From: Bactericera cockerelli
Taxonomy: Eukaryota > Arthropoda > Insecta > Hemiptera > Triozidae
Direction: 5' to 3'
Assembly (NCBI GenBank): GCA_024516035.1
Contig: CM044964.1
Location: 2,429,053-2,493,052 of the forward strand
DNA length: 64,000 nucleotides
The position numbers and the translations under genes were made by a program. Positions within the stretch are counted from its first letter, which is position 1. Each line of letters opens with the position of its first letter. A model generated the notes under the pieces. The model was not told the DNA's origin. It did no database searches and saw nothing but the letters and a program-made list of their open reading frames with translations. This document shows, piece after piece, positions 22,311 through 32,822 of the stretch.

Positions 22311-22491
22311 TTTGATTATTTTACCTTTTTCGAAAATTACTTGGGGTCTACATTGTTCGACCTCTTTGCCATAGTAGTTGGTTGATGTTGGTTGCCTCTG
22401 GTACTCTTACTTCCACATTTTACAACGTGCATTAGTTAAAATGTGCATTGGTAGTCTAATGTACCAGCTTGGCTACCACTGCTGCATCTAG

Positions 22492-22675
22492 TGCAGTGGT
22501 TGTCAAGTGGTTAAGGCTCTAGTCTGCTAATCCAGGTAACCCAATACATGATTTTTCCCTCATTGATTGAGTATGTGACCACTTGATAATAAGACTCTGC
22601 GGGCTAGGTGGTAGAAAATGCTTTGAGCACTAACCTCGCCTGGTGGCTAGTTTCCACTAAAGAGTGTTATTATTA
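22492..22675 (+). repeat. SINE family A, box-B region deleted
   Basis: GCAGTGGTTGTCAAGTGG head, then GGTAACCCAATACATG where box B should be, and the usual body and GTGTTATTATTAT tail. Confidence 0.75.
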
Positions 22676-22957
22676 TATCCTAACTCAAAGCCTGTTTTGT
22701 TCGTCGATAATTTGTGTCACGTAACAATACGTATTTTTATACGTATTGTTACGTATAATTTAAAAATTCTTCATATTTCTTCAGGTCCAATCAAGTTATA
22801 ATTTTGTTCTACATAATAAATTATAGCGAAAAAGACGTTATTATGTGTAATTTTGTATACATTTTTTCATAATAATAATAATACAACATTCCCATTTCAT
22901 GCCGTCATATTCTAGATATTCGAACCATGCAAAAGTCTATAATCTCAAAGATTATCT

Positions 22958-23205
22958 TAATATATAAATGTCAAAGTCACTGACTGACTGTCTGACTGAC
23001 TGACTGACTGATCATCGCTCTACAGCCCAAACCGTAATACCTAGCGAGCTGAAATTTGGTAGGTAGCTTTGTCTTATAGTCTATATGTGCAATAAGACGG
23101 GATTTTTCGAAATTCCGACTACAACACCTGCCATTGCCGAAAAAGAATTCTTTGCTTTCACGGCCATGCCTCGTCCGCAAAGCGGGCGACAGCCCGCTAG
23201 TATTT
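22958..23205 (+). mobile_element. small Helitron-like / mini-me-like repeat
   Basis: AT-rich start, a CTGA block at 22981-23010, a middle GCCCAAACCGTAATACC, and an end hairpin GCGGGCGACAGCCCGC followed by TAGT. A reverse copy is at 48085-48305. An end hairpin followed by a CTAG-T junction is reminiscent of Helitron 3' ends (hairpin then CTRR). Confidence 0.6.
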
Positions 23206-23545
23206 TATAATATAACAATTTTAAAGGTAGTAAAAGGCATCAATTTTTTATTATTCTTGTAATGCTGCCATTATACTTACCACATTACCACGCTGTATGT
23301 CTATTTTATTCTATCCTCTTCATTATAAAAGTCTATTCTATTCCATCATTTAAATTAAATTAAATTATTATTATTATATTCTATTCCATCATATAAACTC
23401 ATATTCTATTATTTCTCCTGCCACATAACTATTATACATCCGCCTACCCCACACCATGTTTGCTTAGACCACTTGGGGGCATATCTCGTAAAGCCAAAGA
23501 GTTTCTCTCTGCAAAGCGGTCAGAAACATTTGTTTTTTTTTTTTA
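23206..23545. other. AT-rich intergenic sequence
   Basis: No gene seen. CTATTC-rich words at about 23300-23420. Confidence 0.45.
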
Positions 23546-23700
23546 AAGTGGGTTTTAACGTCGCTTTCAACTGCCATGGTCATATCACGACGGGGTTTTA
23601 CCCTCCATTCGCAGAAACTCACAAACCTGCTACTCACATTGACCTCACCCAGCCTGAGTGGGGCCGGGAAAAGCCAGCGTCACGAGAATTAGAATTTGAA
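23546..23700 (-). repeat. 5S-derived SINE, 5'-truncated
   Basis: Full body and tail (GGTTTTAACGTCGCTTTCAA to CACGAGAATTAGAATTTGAA). The 5S head is lost at 23700, typical of incomplete reverse transcription. Confidence 0.85.
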
Positions 23701-24037
23701 ACATTTGTCTGTGTGAGTAAAAGAACATGCTATGTCGAAAATCGTGCAAAATTTGTGCAAAATAACATGCAATATACTCTTTTCTATCATGTTGTTGAAT
23801 AAGAAGTATAAATACCCCCTACAACTATGGAGAAAAAATATATTTTAGAGTGGAGAAAATCTACAGCATCTACAGCATGGTCATGTAGTATTATTGATTA
23901 TTGCTCTCCTGAAAAGTCAATTTTTGTCATAGCATGTTCTTCTACTCACCCATTTCATATTTTTTTATCTAATCTGGTTGCAGGGTTTTCAGTGAAAACC
24001 TAACAATTAACACTGCGACCTAATTAAATCTATTGTG

Positions 24038-24243
24038 ATCAGTTGATTCTATTCGGTTTTAACGTCCTGATTGAGATAGATCGTCAGGACGTAGGTTTTA
24101 CTCTTCATTCGCTGGAAATCGTACCAGCTACCCACATTAACCTCACCCAGCCTTTTCTTCGAAAAGTCTGCCCCTACCGGAGATCGAACTCTGAATCTCT
24201 GAACTACGGGCAGTAGTCTCAACCCTTACGCCACGGAGGCTTG
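24038..24243 (-). repeat. tRNA-derived SINE, family B
   Basis: Minus-strand copy from head at 24243 (complement of CGCCACGGAGGCT) through box B complement GGAGATCGAACTC and core complement CACCCAGCC to ATTCTATTCGGTTTTAACGT. Confidence 0.88.
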
Positions 24244-24813
24244 GGCTTTTCATAGTTACTTACTTACCTCTCCGTGTCTGATTCACCAAAATGTTCAGTT
24301 TGTTCAGTCCTTGCTCATCCATTGGATAGATGTCATAGCGAAATATTTTGCTCTAATAGTTTTTTTTTTTTATTAGCATTTATTATAGTGTCCCAACAAA
24401 GCTCTAATAGTTCTTTCATTTTAATTTCAACAGTAAATTTTGTATGCTGTTGTTATTAGTGAAAACACTTTTTATTGCAAGTAAAGAATTTTTAGAATCC
24501 GCACAAATGACAACGTCTAAGAAGTTTAATATTCCAGCCAAAGCCAAAATTCGAACATGGCTTGATAAATGACAGTTACCTCTGCTGTTAAAATAAATGA
24601 AATATTATTAATCTGGCAAGATTTGATAGAATTTTCACATGAGAAAGCAAAACCAGTATAAGAAATTGATTCTGACCCGTCTGTAAAAAAAAACAAACTT
24701 CTTCTACACCTTCGATTTTTAAAATTAATAACTATTTTGTGAACTACTGTTCTATGTTATCATTGTTGAAAATCTGATTCTCCTATTTCTTCCCCATTTC
24801 TTTCTCTCTTTTA

Positions 24814-24846
<33 letters not shown>

Positions 24847-25034
24847 TCCTATTCTCCCTCCTCTCTCCCCAACCTTTATCTCTTTTCATATCTCCCCCAC
24901 TATCACTATGCTAGGGGAGGCAAAAACTCCGTTCCGCCTCACCAATGCTAACATTGTGTCGGTTTTCGTTGCACTCTGAAATCACACAACGCTTTCTCTA
25001 AAATTATTACTACTACTACACCAGTAGGGGACTC
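24244..25034. other. AT-rich intergenic sequence with CT tract
   Basis: CT microsatellite at about 24800-24860. No gene supported. Confidence 0.45.
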
Positions 25035-25335
25035 CAGGAGGTCGGTGTTTCAAGTTCCAAGTTTAGCAAAGTTCAGCAAATCTTTAGCGAGTTTGAGTGG
25101 TTGTGATATCACGAAAGTGATTAACACAAATATGATAACTTTTACTACCATACTAACCATTATCTCGGGATCCACTTATGTCTCGTGAGGAAAAACTAGC
25201 AGCCTTGTCGGGATAGAAACTGACAAATGGCGGGTCATTACGAGTTACGAGTCAGCGTTCAGCAATGAGGTACTTGGGGGAACAGTCTTACAAGGAATCC
25301 CTTCGTGCTGAACTACCCACTAAAGTTGTGATACT
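25035..25335 (+). repeat. SINE family D and E fragments in tandem
   Basis: 25035-25140 has the D tail GTTGTGATATCACGAAAGTG. 25150-25335 has the E body TCGGGATCCACTTATG and end CTACCCACTAAAGTTGTGA. Both are partial. Confidence 0.6.
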
Positions 25336-25377
25336 TACATGAACGCATAAAAATACCGGATATACCAAGTCAGCATC

Positions 25378-25488
25378 AAAAGGCTTTGAATTTTAATGGT
25401 CACCGATCCAAGTCTTAGCCTCGCTGGAAGTTGCTTAACTTCAGTGACTGAATGAGAACTGGTGTTCAACGTGCCATCGACGCTGGCC
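25378..25488 (-). repeat. 5S-derived SINE, head only
   Basis: The complement of the 5S part only: GTGCCATCGACGCTGGC head end and CCGATCCAAGTCTTAGCC. The shared body is missing. Confidence 0.8.
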
Positions 25489-25604
25489 TTACAGGCGATA
25501 TGAAGGGTGGAGGTAAGAGGTAACCTGAAATTCAAACCCTTTATAAATCGAAGGAATTCGTTGGTCCCTTCGTGAAGTATTCTTTAATAAATAAAAGCTC
25601 TTCA

Positions 25605-25870
25605 GCCAGCGTCAATGGCATGTTGAATACACCGGTTCCCTTCAGAACACCGAAGTTAAGCGACATCCAGCGAGGTTAAGACTTGGATGGGTGACCATTC
25701 AAATTCTAATTCTCGTGACGCTGGCTTTTCCCGGCCCCACTCAGGCTGGGTGAGGTCAATGTGAGTAGCAGGTTTGTGAGTTTCCTGCGAATGGAGGGTA
25801 AAACCCCCGTCGTGATATGACCATGGCAGTTGAAAGCGACGTTAAACCCCACTTAAAAAAAAAAAAAAAA
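25605..25870 (+). repeat. 5S-rRNA-derived SINE, full length, with TSD
   Basis: Begins GCCAGCGTCAATGGCATG at 25605, passes through the 5S internal promoter region, then CTTTTCCCGGCCCCACTCAG, the shared body (about 25745-25812) and GTTAAACCCCACTT with a poly-A tail to 25870. GCTCTTCA flanks it at 25597-25604 and 25871-25878 (more if the As are counted). The clean tail and TSD indicate a young insertion. Confidence 0.94.
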
Positions 25871-26039
25871 GCTCTTCAAAACGCACCCCATCAGGAATAG
25901 TGCCCATGATTTAACATTGTTATCTATTGTGTGCTTTCGTTGAGGAAGCAGTCTGCGCGTTCAAAATGTGGAGTTTTATTTTTATTTTATGATAATTTCC
26001 CTATTTTTCTATTATTTTTCTTCCGCTGCTCATACCTGA

Positions 26040-26840
26040 GGGATTTAGCGGTGATAAGAGAGAGAGGGACAACGGGAGAGGAAAGAGATTGGGAGGTAGA
26101 GAGGGACTGGCAAGTAGAGAGAGGGAATAGGAAGTAGAGAGGGGGAAAGATTGGTTAGAGTGGAAGGATAGGAGGGAGAGAGAGGGATGATGGGAGGAGA
26201 AATAGATTGGTAGGTGAGAAAGGTGGGAGAGAGAAAGGATGGGAGAGGGAGAGAGGGAGAGCGAGAGATGAGAGAGAGGGAGAGAGAGAGACGAAGAGAG
26301 AGAGAGAGAAAGAGAGAGAGATGGGGAGAGAGAGAGAAGGGACGAGAAAATGTGAGGCATATTAAGAATGTCCCGGAAGACATGGTGTACTTCACATTAT
26401 TATATCTCTTTCTCTCTTTTATTACTCCATTTCTCCCCCTTTTTCTTTCTCACTCACACCTATACTCACATTTCATACAGAATATACCGAACAATGAGAA
26501 AAAGAGAATAGGAGAGTGAATGAAATAAAGATAAGGAGACCAATAGTAGAAAGATTTGTAATCAAAGAAAGATAGCTAGAATAGAGGAAGAGAAATGAGA
26601 GAGAGAGAGGTGGGAAATAGAGAGAAAGAGAGATAAGGGTGAGAGATAGAGAAAGAGAGAAAGAGAGAGAGAGAGATGTGGGGGAGAGAGAGAAGGAGAG
26701 ATAGTATTATGATTTACGATTTAGACTTCATTCTTTGCATTTTGATGTCTGCGAGTATTCACCCTTTCATGAAATTTCATATCTCGAGGGAAAAAGAGAG
26801 AGAGGGAAAATGATATAGAGGGAGAGAGTGAGAGAATGTG
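26040..26840. repeat. purine-rich (GA) tract
   Basis: Plus strand dominated by GAGAGA and GGGAGA words, with a short pyrimidine break at about 26395-26460. Confidence 0.85.
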
Positions 26841-26859
26841 ATAAAAAATGAGAGTGAAC

Positions 26860-27525
26860 GTGTTCTCTCAACTTCTTCTTCTTTTTTGTGAATTCCTTTC
26901 TCTCTCACTTTGTTCTACTCATCGTCTGTATTCTACCTCTCTCTCTCTCTTTCTCTCCCACTATCATTTTTTCTTAAGCTCTATTTATTTTTCTTTTTTT
27001 CTCTCTCTCATTCTTCTCTTCAACTCTCTTCTTCTCCTTTTTTCCTCTAACTCTAAACTTGTTGTATTAGCTTTTTCTCTCTCCTTCTCCTTTTTCTCTC
27101 TATCTCTTTATCTGTTATTTCTCTTTTTCTATCTCCTTCTCTTTATTCCCTTCTTCTCTATACCTGTTTTTTCTCTTCTCTTTCTCATATTTCCTACATC
27201 CCTTTTCTTTTTTTTCTGCCTCCTTCTCTTTTTCTCAATCACTTTATTTGTTTTCTCTCTTTTTCTCTCTCCTTCTCTTTTTCCTCATAACTTTATCTAT
27301 TTTTCTCTTTTTCTTTCTCTTTCTCATTTTTCCTCCAATACTTTCATCTGTTTTCTCTCTTTTTCCTCTCACCTTCTCATTTTTCCTCCATCACTTTACC
27401 TGTTTTCTTTTTTTTTTCGCTCTCCTTCTCATTTTTTCCTCCATCACTTTATCTGTTTCTCTCTTTTTCTCTCTCCTACTCATTTTTCCCTCTATCTCTT
27501 TATCTGTTTTTTTTGTTTATTGATT
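26860..27525. repeat. pyrimidine-rich tract
   Basis: Plus strand dominated by TTTCTCTC; a roughly 60-bp word with CTCATTTTTCCTCCATCAC recurs at 27320-27500. Open frames are Phe/Ser/Leu only. Confidence 0.85.
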
Positions 27526-28060
27526 TAAATGTCTAACATTTCTCACTTTGTGTCTAGTGTCATTATATCTCCCCAGAAATAGACAGCAATGATTGGCGGG
27601 TAAGCACACAAGATAAAAGTGATAAAAAAAATATTTGCGGAATAATAAACTAAAAATTGTACCCTGGTTAGTTAGTAACCTTTGAATGAATGAAAACTTC
27701 AGAATTCAGCACCATGTTAAAAAAAGCAACGTTTCAAAAATTCACCAGGTGGAAAAAATTACAAAAAATTAACCACCAAAAAAATTTACAAGACAAGAAA
27801 GAGATATTATATTTAGAAGTGTTTTTATTTTTCTCTTCTGTTTTTCTTCTCTCTCGTACATTAGCAAAAACTGTCTCAAGCAGAAAAAAAAAGGTTGAAA
27901 AAAAAGTCGTAACTTTTTGCTTACCCCACTGCTTTTCACGACTTGCTGAATAATAAAGTTATCAGAGAGTGTAATAATTTTTCCTGGTGTCGCCGGCTAA
28001 GACTAAAAGTTTGTATAAGCAATATCACTTAACTACCGTAAGCTGACGTGATATGACAGT
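27526..28060. other. AT-rich intergenic sequence
   Basis: No gene or repeat recognised up to the start of duplication copy A. Confidence 0.4.
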
Positions 28061-28124
28061 TTTCTAGGAGATTACGGAGTTGAGAGGTAAGATATAGTTA
28101 TTCCACGGTATACATGTAGTATAC

Positions 28125-28495
28125 AAGTCTGGCTGGGAGACTATAAACAGGGAGTAGACCAGCAGTCTGGCTGGGGGAATATAAACAGGGAGTAGACCAG
28201 TAGTCTGGCTGGGGGACTATAAAAAGAGAGTAGATCAGCAGTCTGGCTTGGGGACTATAAACAGGGAGTAGACCAGCAGTCTGGCTGGGGGACTATAAAC
28301 AGGGAATAGACCAGCAGTCTGGCTGGGGGACTATAAACAGGGAGTAGACCAACAATCTGGCTGGGGGACTATAAACAGGGAGTAGACCAGTAGTCTGGCT
28401 GTAAAGACAGTAGTAGAAGTTCTGAGTCATTCCTCCACTGTCTGGCTACCATCGTTCACGATGACGCCACCCTATGATGATGATACATGTAGTTA
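28125..28495 (+). repeat. 38-bp-array element, about 7 units (copy A)
   Basis: Units read CTATAAACAGGGAGTAGACC then AGCAGTCTGGCTGGGGGA (38 bp), about seven times. The 3' domain is TTCCTCCACTGTCTGGCTAC and GATGACGCCACCCTATGATG. The GGGGGCCCTTG segment of the 3' domain is missing here. The allelic or duplicate locus at 50680 has about 25 units. Confidence 0.93.
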
Positions 28496-28582
28496 AGAGA
28501 ATAAGTAGCAGGAGCATAAAAAAAGTAGTGTTAGGAGGCAAAAGAGGAGAATTTCTTTTAACTACCGTAAGCTAACATGAAA

Positions 28583-28800
28583 CAGCCAGCGTCGATGGCG
28601 CGTTGAATGCACCGGTTCTCGTAGGATCACCGAAGTTTAGCAATGTCCAGCGAGGTGAAGACTTCGTGATGCTGGTATTCCGGCTCAATCCAAGCTGGGT
28701 GAGGTCTATGTGGGTAGCAGGTCTGTAAGTTTACTGCGAATGAAGTGTAAAAGCCCCGTCGTGTATGACCATACAGTTGAAAAACGAGGTTAAACTCTAA
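28583..28800 (+). repeat. 5S-derived SINE, older subfamily
   Basis: CCAGCGTCGATGGCGCGTTG head, GATCACCGAAGTTTAGCAAT, body CCAAGCTGGGTGAGG, and tail GTTAAACTCTAATAAAATAA. The head is closer to generic insect 5S (GGATCACCGAAG) than the young copies are. Confidence 0.88.
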
Positions 28801-29232
28801 TAAAATAATAACTATTACTGGGAGATTTCGAATTTAGAAAATATAGGTTAGGTATATTGAGTTACTAATTTAGGCATACAATTTAGTGAAACCATTAGCA
28901 GGGAGTTATCATTAAAAATAGGAGGTTTATGAGGGTAAATATGCTTAAAAGTAAAGTCTTGCACACTATAACTTAGGAGGTAGAAAAGTAAGAAAATCAA
29001 CAGACATTCGGTATTCAGAATTCAGACAGGGACAGAGTATGCAGTTTGGTCAATTAAATGAGCTAAGTAATTTTACCAAGGTCTCTTGACGAATTTCTTA
29101 CACGAAGTGTATTTTTGTAATTATAAATATAACTTGTTTTTGATTATGTATTGAAAAATCTTTTCAACCATTCCAACATGTAGATTGATGAAAGGTTTAA
29201 AAAGTCTCCCATTTTTATGTACACACACACGA

Positions 29233-29263
<31 letters not shown>

Positions 29264-29447
29264 CACACACACAACGACACACAGTACATTTTTTTTTAAA
29301 ATAAGTTTATTTTTTCAATTGATTTTCTAATAATGTGCATAATTTTCTTTGTTTTCAGGTAATACAAGCTCCTCTTTCTCATCCAATTCACTATACTCAA
29401 AAAAGTAGCTCATATTGGTAAGTTCAGCCTCACGTGTTTGGAAGGAA
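28801..29447. other. AT-rich intergenic sequence with CA run
   Basis: CA microsatellite at 29220-29285, longer than the corresponding run in copy B (about 52378-52410). No gene supported. Confidence 0.55.
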
Positions 29448-29545
29448 CAACATTTTCTTCGAAAAGTCTGCTCCAACCGGGTATCGAACTCGGGATCCCT
29501 GCACTACGGGCAGTAGTCACAACCGTTACGCCACGGAGGCTTTCC
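29448..29545 (-). repeat. SINE family B head
   Basis: Complement of AGCCTCCGTGGCGTAACGG, box B and linker only. The same truncated copy is at 52583-52672, so it predates the duplication. Confidence 0.82.
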
Positions 29546-30659
29546 TACATGAAATATAAAAACGAATAAAGGATACATACTTACTTTATAAATCTACACA
29601 TCAGAACTCAATTTTCTGTATGAGGTATATTCAAGCGTGTGTGCTTCGGTATATTTTATTTATTTATTTATTTTATTTTTAATTTAATTAATGTGATAAT
29701 GAAATTTCAAGATCGCTCCCTGCCTCCCAAGGACAATTTTCATTTCCAAGCCGTCCCCGTGAATCAAAAAGGTCGCACTTAATACTAATAGTCCCAGTTA
29801 AGGGACAGTGAATTCATCCATCAAGTCCCGAAAAATATAGCTTTTTACCAACAGTGTTCATGAGAAATGTACCCTTTTCTTTCAGAGAAGTTTTATTTAT
29901 ACTCTTTTTTATAGAAAAAACTTTAGTTTATTGTCCCTACTCAAGTATTTCCGTCACATACATAGCCTTTCTCTCTCTCTTCTCTCTCTCTCTACCTCTT
30001 CTTCCCTCTCTCTCTCTCTCGCCACTCTCCATTCTTGTTTACTATCTACCCCTTCTTCTCTCCCAATATCTTTCTCTCTCTCTTTTACTCTCTATTCTTT
30101 TCCAAACTGTTCCTCCTCTTTTTCTCTCCCCATCTCTCTCTCTCTCTCTCTCTCATTCTCCTCCCCCCACTCTTCATTCTCGTTCATACTCTCCCGATCT
30201 CTTTCTCTCTCCCCCCCCGCTCTCCATTCTCTTTCACACTCTCCCACCCCTTCTCTCCCAATCTCTCTCTCTTGATCTCCACGTCATTTTATAACTTTTA
30301 TATCTTCCTCTACAACAGAGAGCCGTACGTTTCGCTTTCTCACTTGATATTTTTCATATTTACTTACGGGGTGCACCAGAAACCAGTCTTCTTTCTGTCA
30401 TAACATTGAACTCAGTATAAACAGAAGAGTGAGAAGTTGTACTAGATGTACATGATCATATCAGAATATACCTTGAATATCAGATGTTTTTAATATTACG
30501 CTTTCAGATTAATTGAATAGAATGTTTTTATTTATTCAAACAGGTTTACAATACAAGATACAAGTTATAAAACTATTATAACCTAAACCTGGGTTTAGAA
30601 AGAAAAATAAAAAAATACAATTTGAATAACAATCATACTTCTTTCTATCTTAACATGTC
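29546..30659. other. intergenic sequence with CT tract
   Basis: CT-rich tract 29960-30290. The open frame over it begins with MFMRNVPFSFREVLFILFF and is matched at 52983 only because the locus is duplicated. The remainder is low complexity. Segment 30460-30650 is absent from copy B. Confidence 0.55.
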
Positions 30660-30850
30660 CCGGTAGTTGTCTATACGTTGATAGAGGAAAAAAGAGATAG
30701 AGGAAAAAATAGATAGAGGAAAAATAGATAGAGGAAAAAAGAGATAGAGGAAAAAAGAGATAGAGGAAAAAAGAGATAGTGGAAAAAAGAGATAGAGGAA
30801 AAATGAGATAGAGGAAAAATAGATAGAGGAAAAAAGAGATAGAGGAAAAG
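30660..30850. repeat. 16-17-bp tandem repeat, about 10 units
   Basis: Units AGATAGAGGAAAAA(A/T). Copy B keeps about two units at 53655-53685. Confidence 0.88.
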
Positions 30851-30945
30851 AGGAGAAGTTCGTCTGGTAATCCAGAAGTTGCTAGTTCGAAACCCAGCCA
30901 GAACAAGACAAATCGTCCTCTTACTTGGTATTTTGACCATAGGAG
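30850..30945 (+). repeat. SINE family C-like head fragment
   Basis: GTCTGGTAATCCAGAAGTTG and TAGTTCGAAACCCAGCCAG, then TTACTTGGTATTTTGACCAT. The duplicate is at 53690-53775. Confidence 0.65.
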
Positions 30946-31139
30946 AGAGAAAAAAGTAAAATTTATTCACAAACAATTGACATCGCCAAGACATAGAACT
31001 CTTGTTACTTGTGTTTTGAAGTATATGTATAATGACGATGGTTATTTGCAGGATGGTTTGTACGATTATTGTATGACTGAGCCATTTGTTTAAAAATCTA
31101 TCTTATATCGCAGTCGAAGAAATTGAAGGCACATTTTCC

Positions 31140-31440
31140 TTTTGTTTGCAATTTCCACTTTAGTTCAGTGGTTCAAGGTCCCGGGTTCAATCCTCCGAGC
31201 CGACAAAAAAATTGTATTCAAAATTTTCGTTGTTTGTAAAGGATTTCATGAGCGGTGATGACCCAGCAGGCCAGCACCTAAAGGGGAAGTTTTGTGTCAC
31301 TTCTCGCCCATCAGAGGGGAGCCATACTACTGGATATGCAAAATACAAAACAGACCACACGCGTCTACAGTAGCTCCTGTTTCATGGTTACGAAATAAAA
31401 AAGGCTGTGAGACACTCATCTTTTCTTTTTAAAGTTTTAT
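31140..31440 (+). repeat. tRNA-derived SINE, family F
   Basis: TTTAGTTCAGTGGTTCAAGG, CGGGTTCAATCCTCCGAGCC, and body CCAGCAGGCCAGCACC to CTACAGTAGCTCCTGTTTCA. Intact here. In copy B a LINE is inserted in the body. Confidence 0.8.
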
Positions 31441-31499
31441 GCAATAAACATGTAATAAATAAATGATTGATCCTACAAAACTCCTTTTCTGTATATTCG

Positions 31500-31725
31500 T
31501 ACACCCTGTATCATCATCATCATCACACGGTGGCGTCATCGTGAACGATGGTAGCCAGACAGTGAAGGAATGACTCAGAACTTCTATACCACTGTCTTTT
31601 TAAGGGGGCTAATAATTGACAAGGGCCCCCAGAACCGAGCTAATGCTGCTCTACTCTCTGTTTATAGTCCCTCAGCCAGACTGCTGGTCTACTCCCTGTT
31701 TATAGTCCCCCAGCCAGACCCTGTA
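31500..31725 (-). repeat. 38-bp-array element, about 2 units (copy A)
   Basis: ATCATCATCATCATCAC then GGTGGCGTCATCGTGAACG, CAAGGGCCCCCAGAACC and two units. Matches 56390-56605. Confidence 0.9.
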
Positions 31726-32494
31726 TAGGTGTATATAAATATTTTCCTTCCTCTAAATTCAATTCCCAGCCGAGTTTTATTGCTCGTTGACTTGAGTTTT
31801 ATTCTCTATTTCTGCAATTCGAACTTGGTCTAAGTCCTCAGTATACAGGGTGTCACATATTACTCAGAGAAAAAGTGACAATAGCAAGTTTTTAATTATT
31901 ATTTTGCAGCCAACATTAAGATACTATCCTAAAAATCTTTTGCATCACCTAATCATTTTTTTTTTTAACAATTTTTGAACCAGAGTAAAATTGAATTCCA
32001 CGTTTGTTCCAACTTCGATAAAAAAAACTCAAACAAGATTAGATTTAATCTAAGTGAACACTATCCTCCGACTTCAGAGAGGGTCCGGCTTAGCCTTTAA
32101 TCCTGTTTTATAAATTATATTTTTTAAACCTTTTTATTCTTTCTCCAACTTTCACTGTGTAATTAGTAATTTTAGATATCTATTTCTAATACACATATAG
32201 AAAGTATTTTCTGATGTAGCCTGATCAAGCTTAAGGCTTGTCAATTTTTTGCAGTATTTTCTGATGTAGCTTAAGGCTCCTCATTTTTTTCGCTGACAAT
32301 AGAGAGAGAGACATGACAGCAGAATCCAGCATGCTAGATGTTAATAATGGAAAGAGCTTAAGGCAGGCTTAATAAAATACATAACATTCAATACATAAAT
32401 AATATAGACTATACACAATTACATATTATTTGCTGAACATAAAGTACATGTACCTACCTTTAACATACACATCTGAATAATATGATCTTTTTCT
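31726..32494. other. AT-rich intergenic sequence
   Basis: Contains a terminal-repeat-like motif TATACAGGGTGTCAC at 31847 and a GAGAGAGACATGACAGCAG stretch. No gene supported. Confidence 0.45.
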
Positions 32495-32822
32495 TCATTT
32501 ACTCTATCTAATTCCGCTTGAGCAGGGTCGACGTTGTTTAACCTCATGGTTGAGGCTGGTTTATTTTGGCATTTTTTTACGGCTGGATGTCCTTCCTAAC
32601 GCCAACGATTCTATTTAATTTAACGTCCTGGATTAGGACGAGGGTTTTACTCTTCATACGCTGGAAATCGTACCAGCTAACCACATTAACCTCACCCAGC
32701 CTGCGTAACGTCGGAAACGCCAGCCTCAGATTTCTGTGTGAAAAATCTGCTCCGACCGGGGATCGAACTCAGGATCTCTGGACTTCGGGTGGCAGTCACA
32801 ACCGTTACGCAACGAAGGCTGG
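32495..32822 (-). repeat. tRNA-derived SINE, family B, full length
   Basis: The longest layout of family B on the minus strand: tRNA head at 32822, box B (complement GGGGATCGAACTCAGG), core (complement CACCCAGCC), ACGTTAAA-type junction, then far 3' part (GGCTGGATGTCCTTCCTAAC, ATGGTTGAGGCTGG, AGCAGGGTCGACG). The duplicate is 58265-58592. Confidence 0.9.

Noticed and set aside
25605..25725. Genuine 5S rRNA gene
   Set aside because: The 3' third of 5S is replaced by SINE sequence, with a poly-A tail and TSD.
26848..27528. 226-residue open frame
   Set aside because: Low-complexity translation of a pyrimidine tract.
29854..30294. Open frame apparently conserved with 52983-53537
   Set aside because: The similarity is due to the segmental duplication and is broken by frameshifting indels; most of it is CT repeat.
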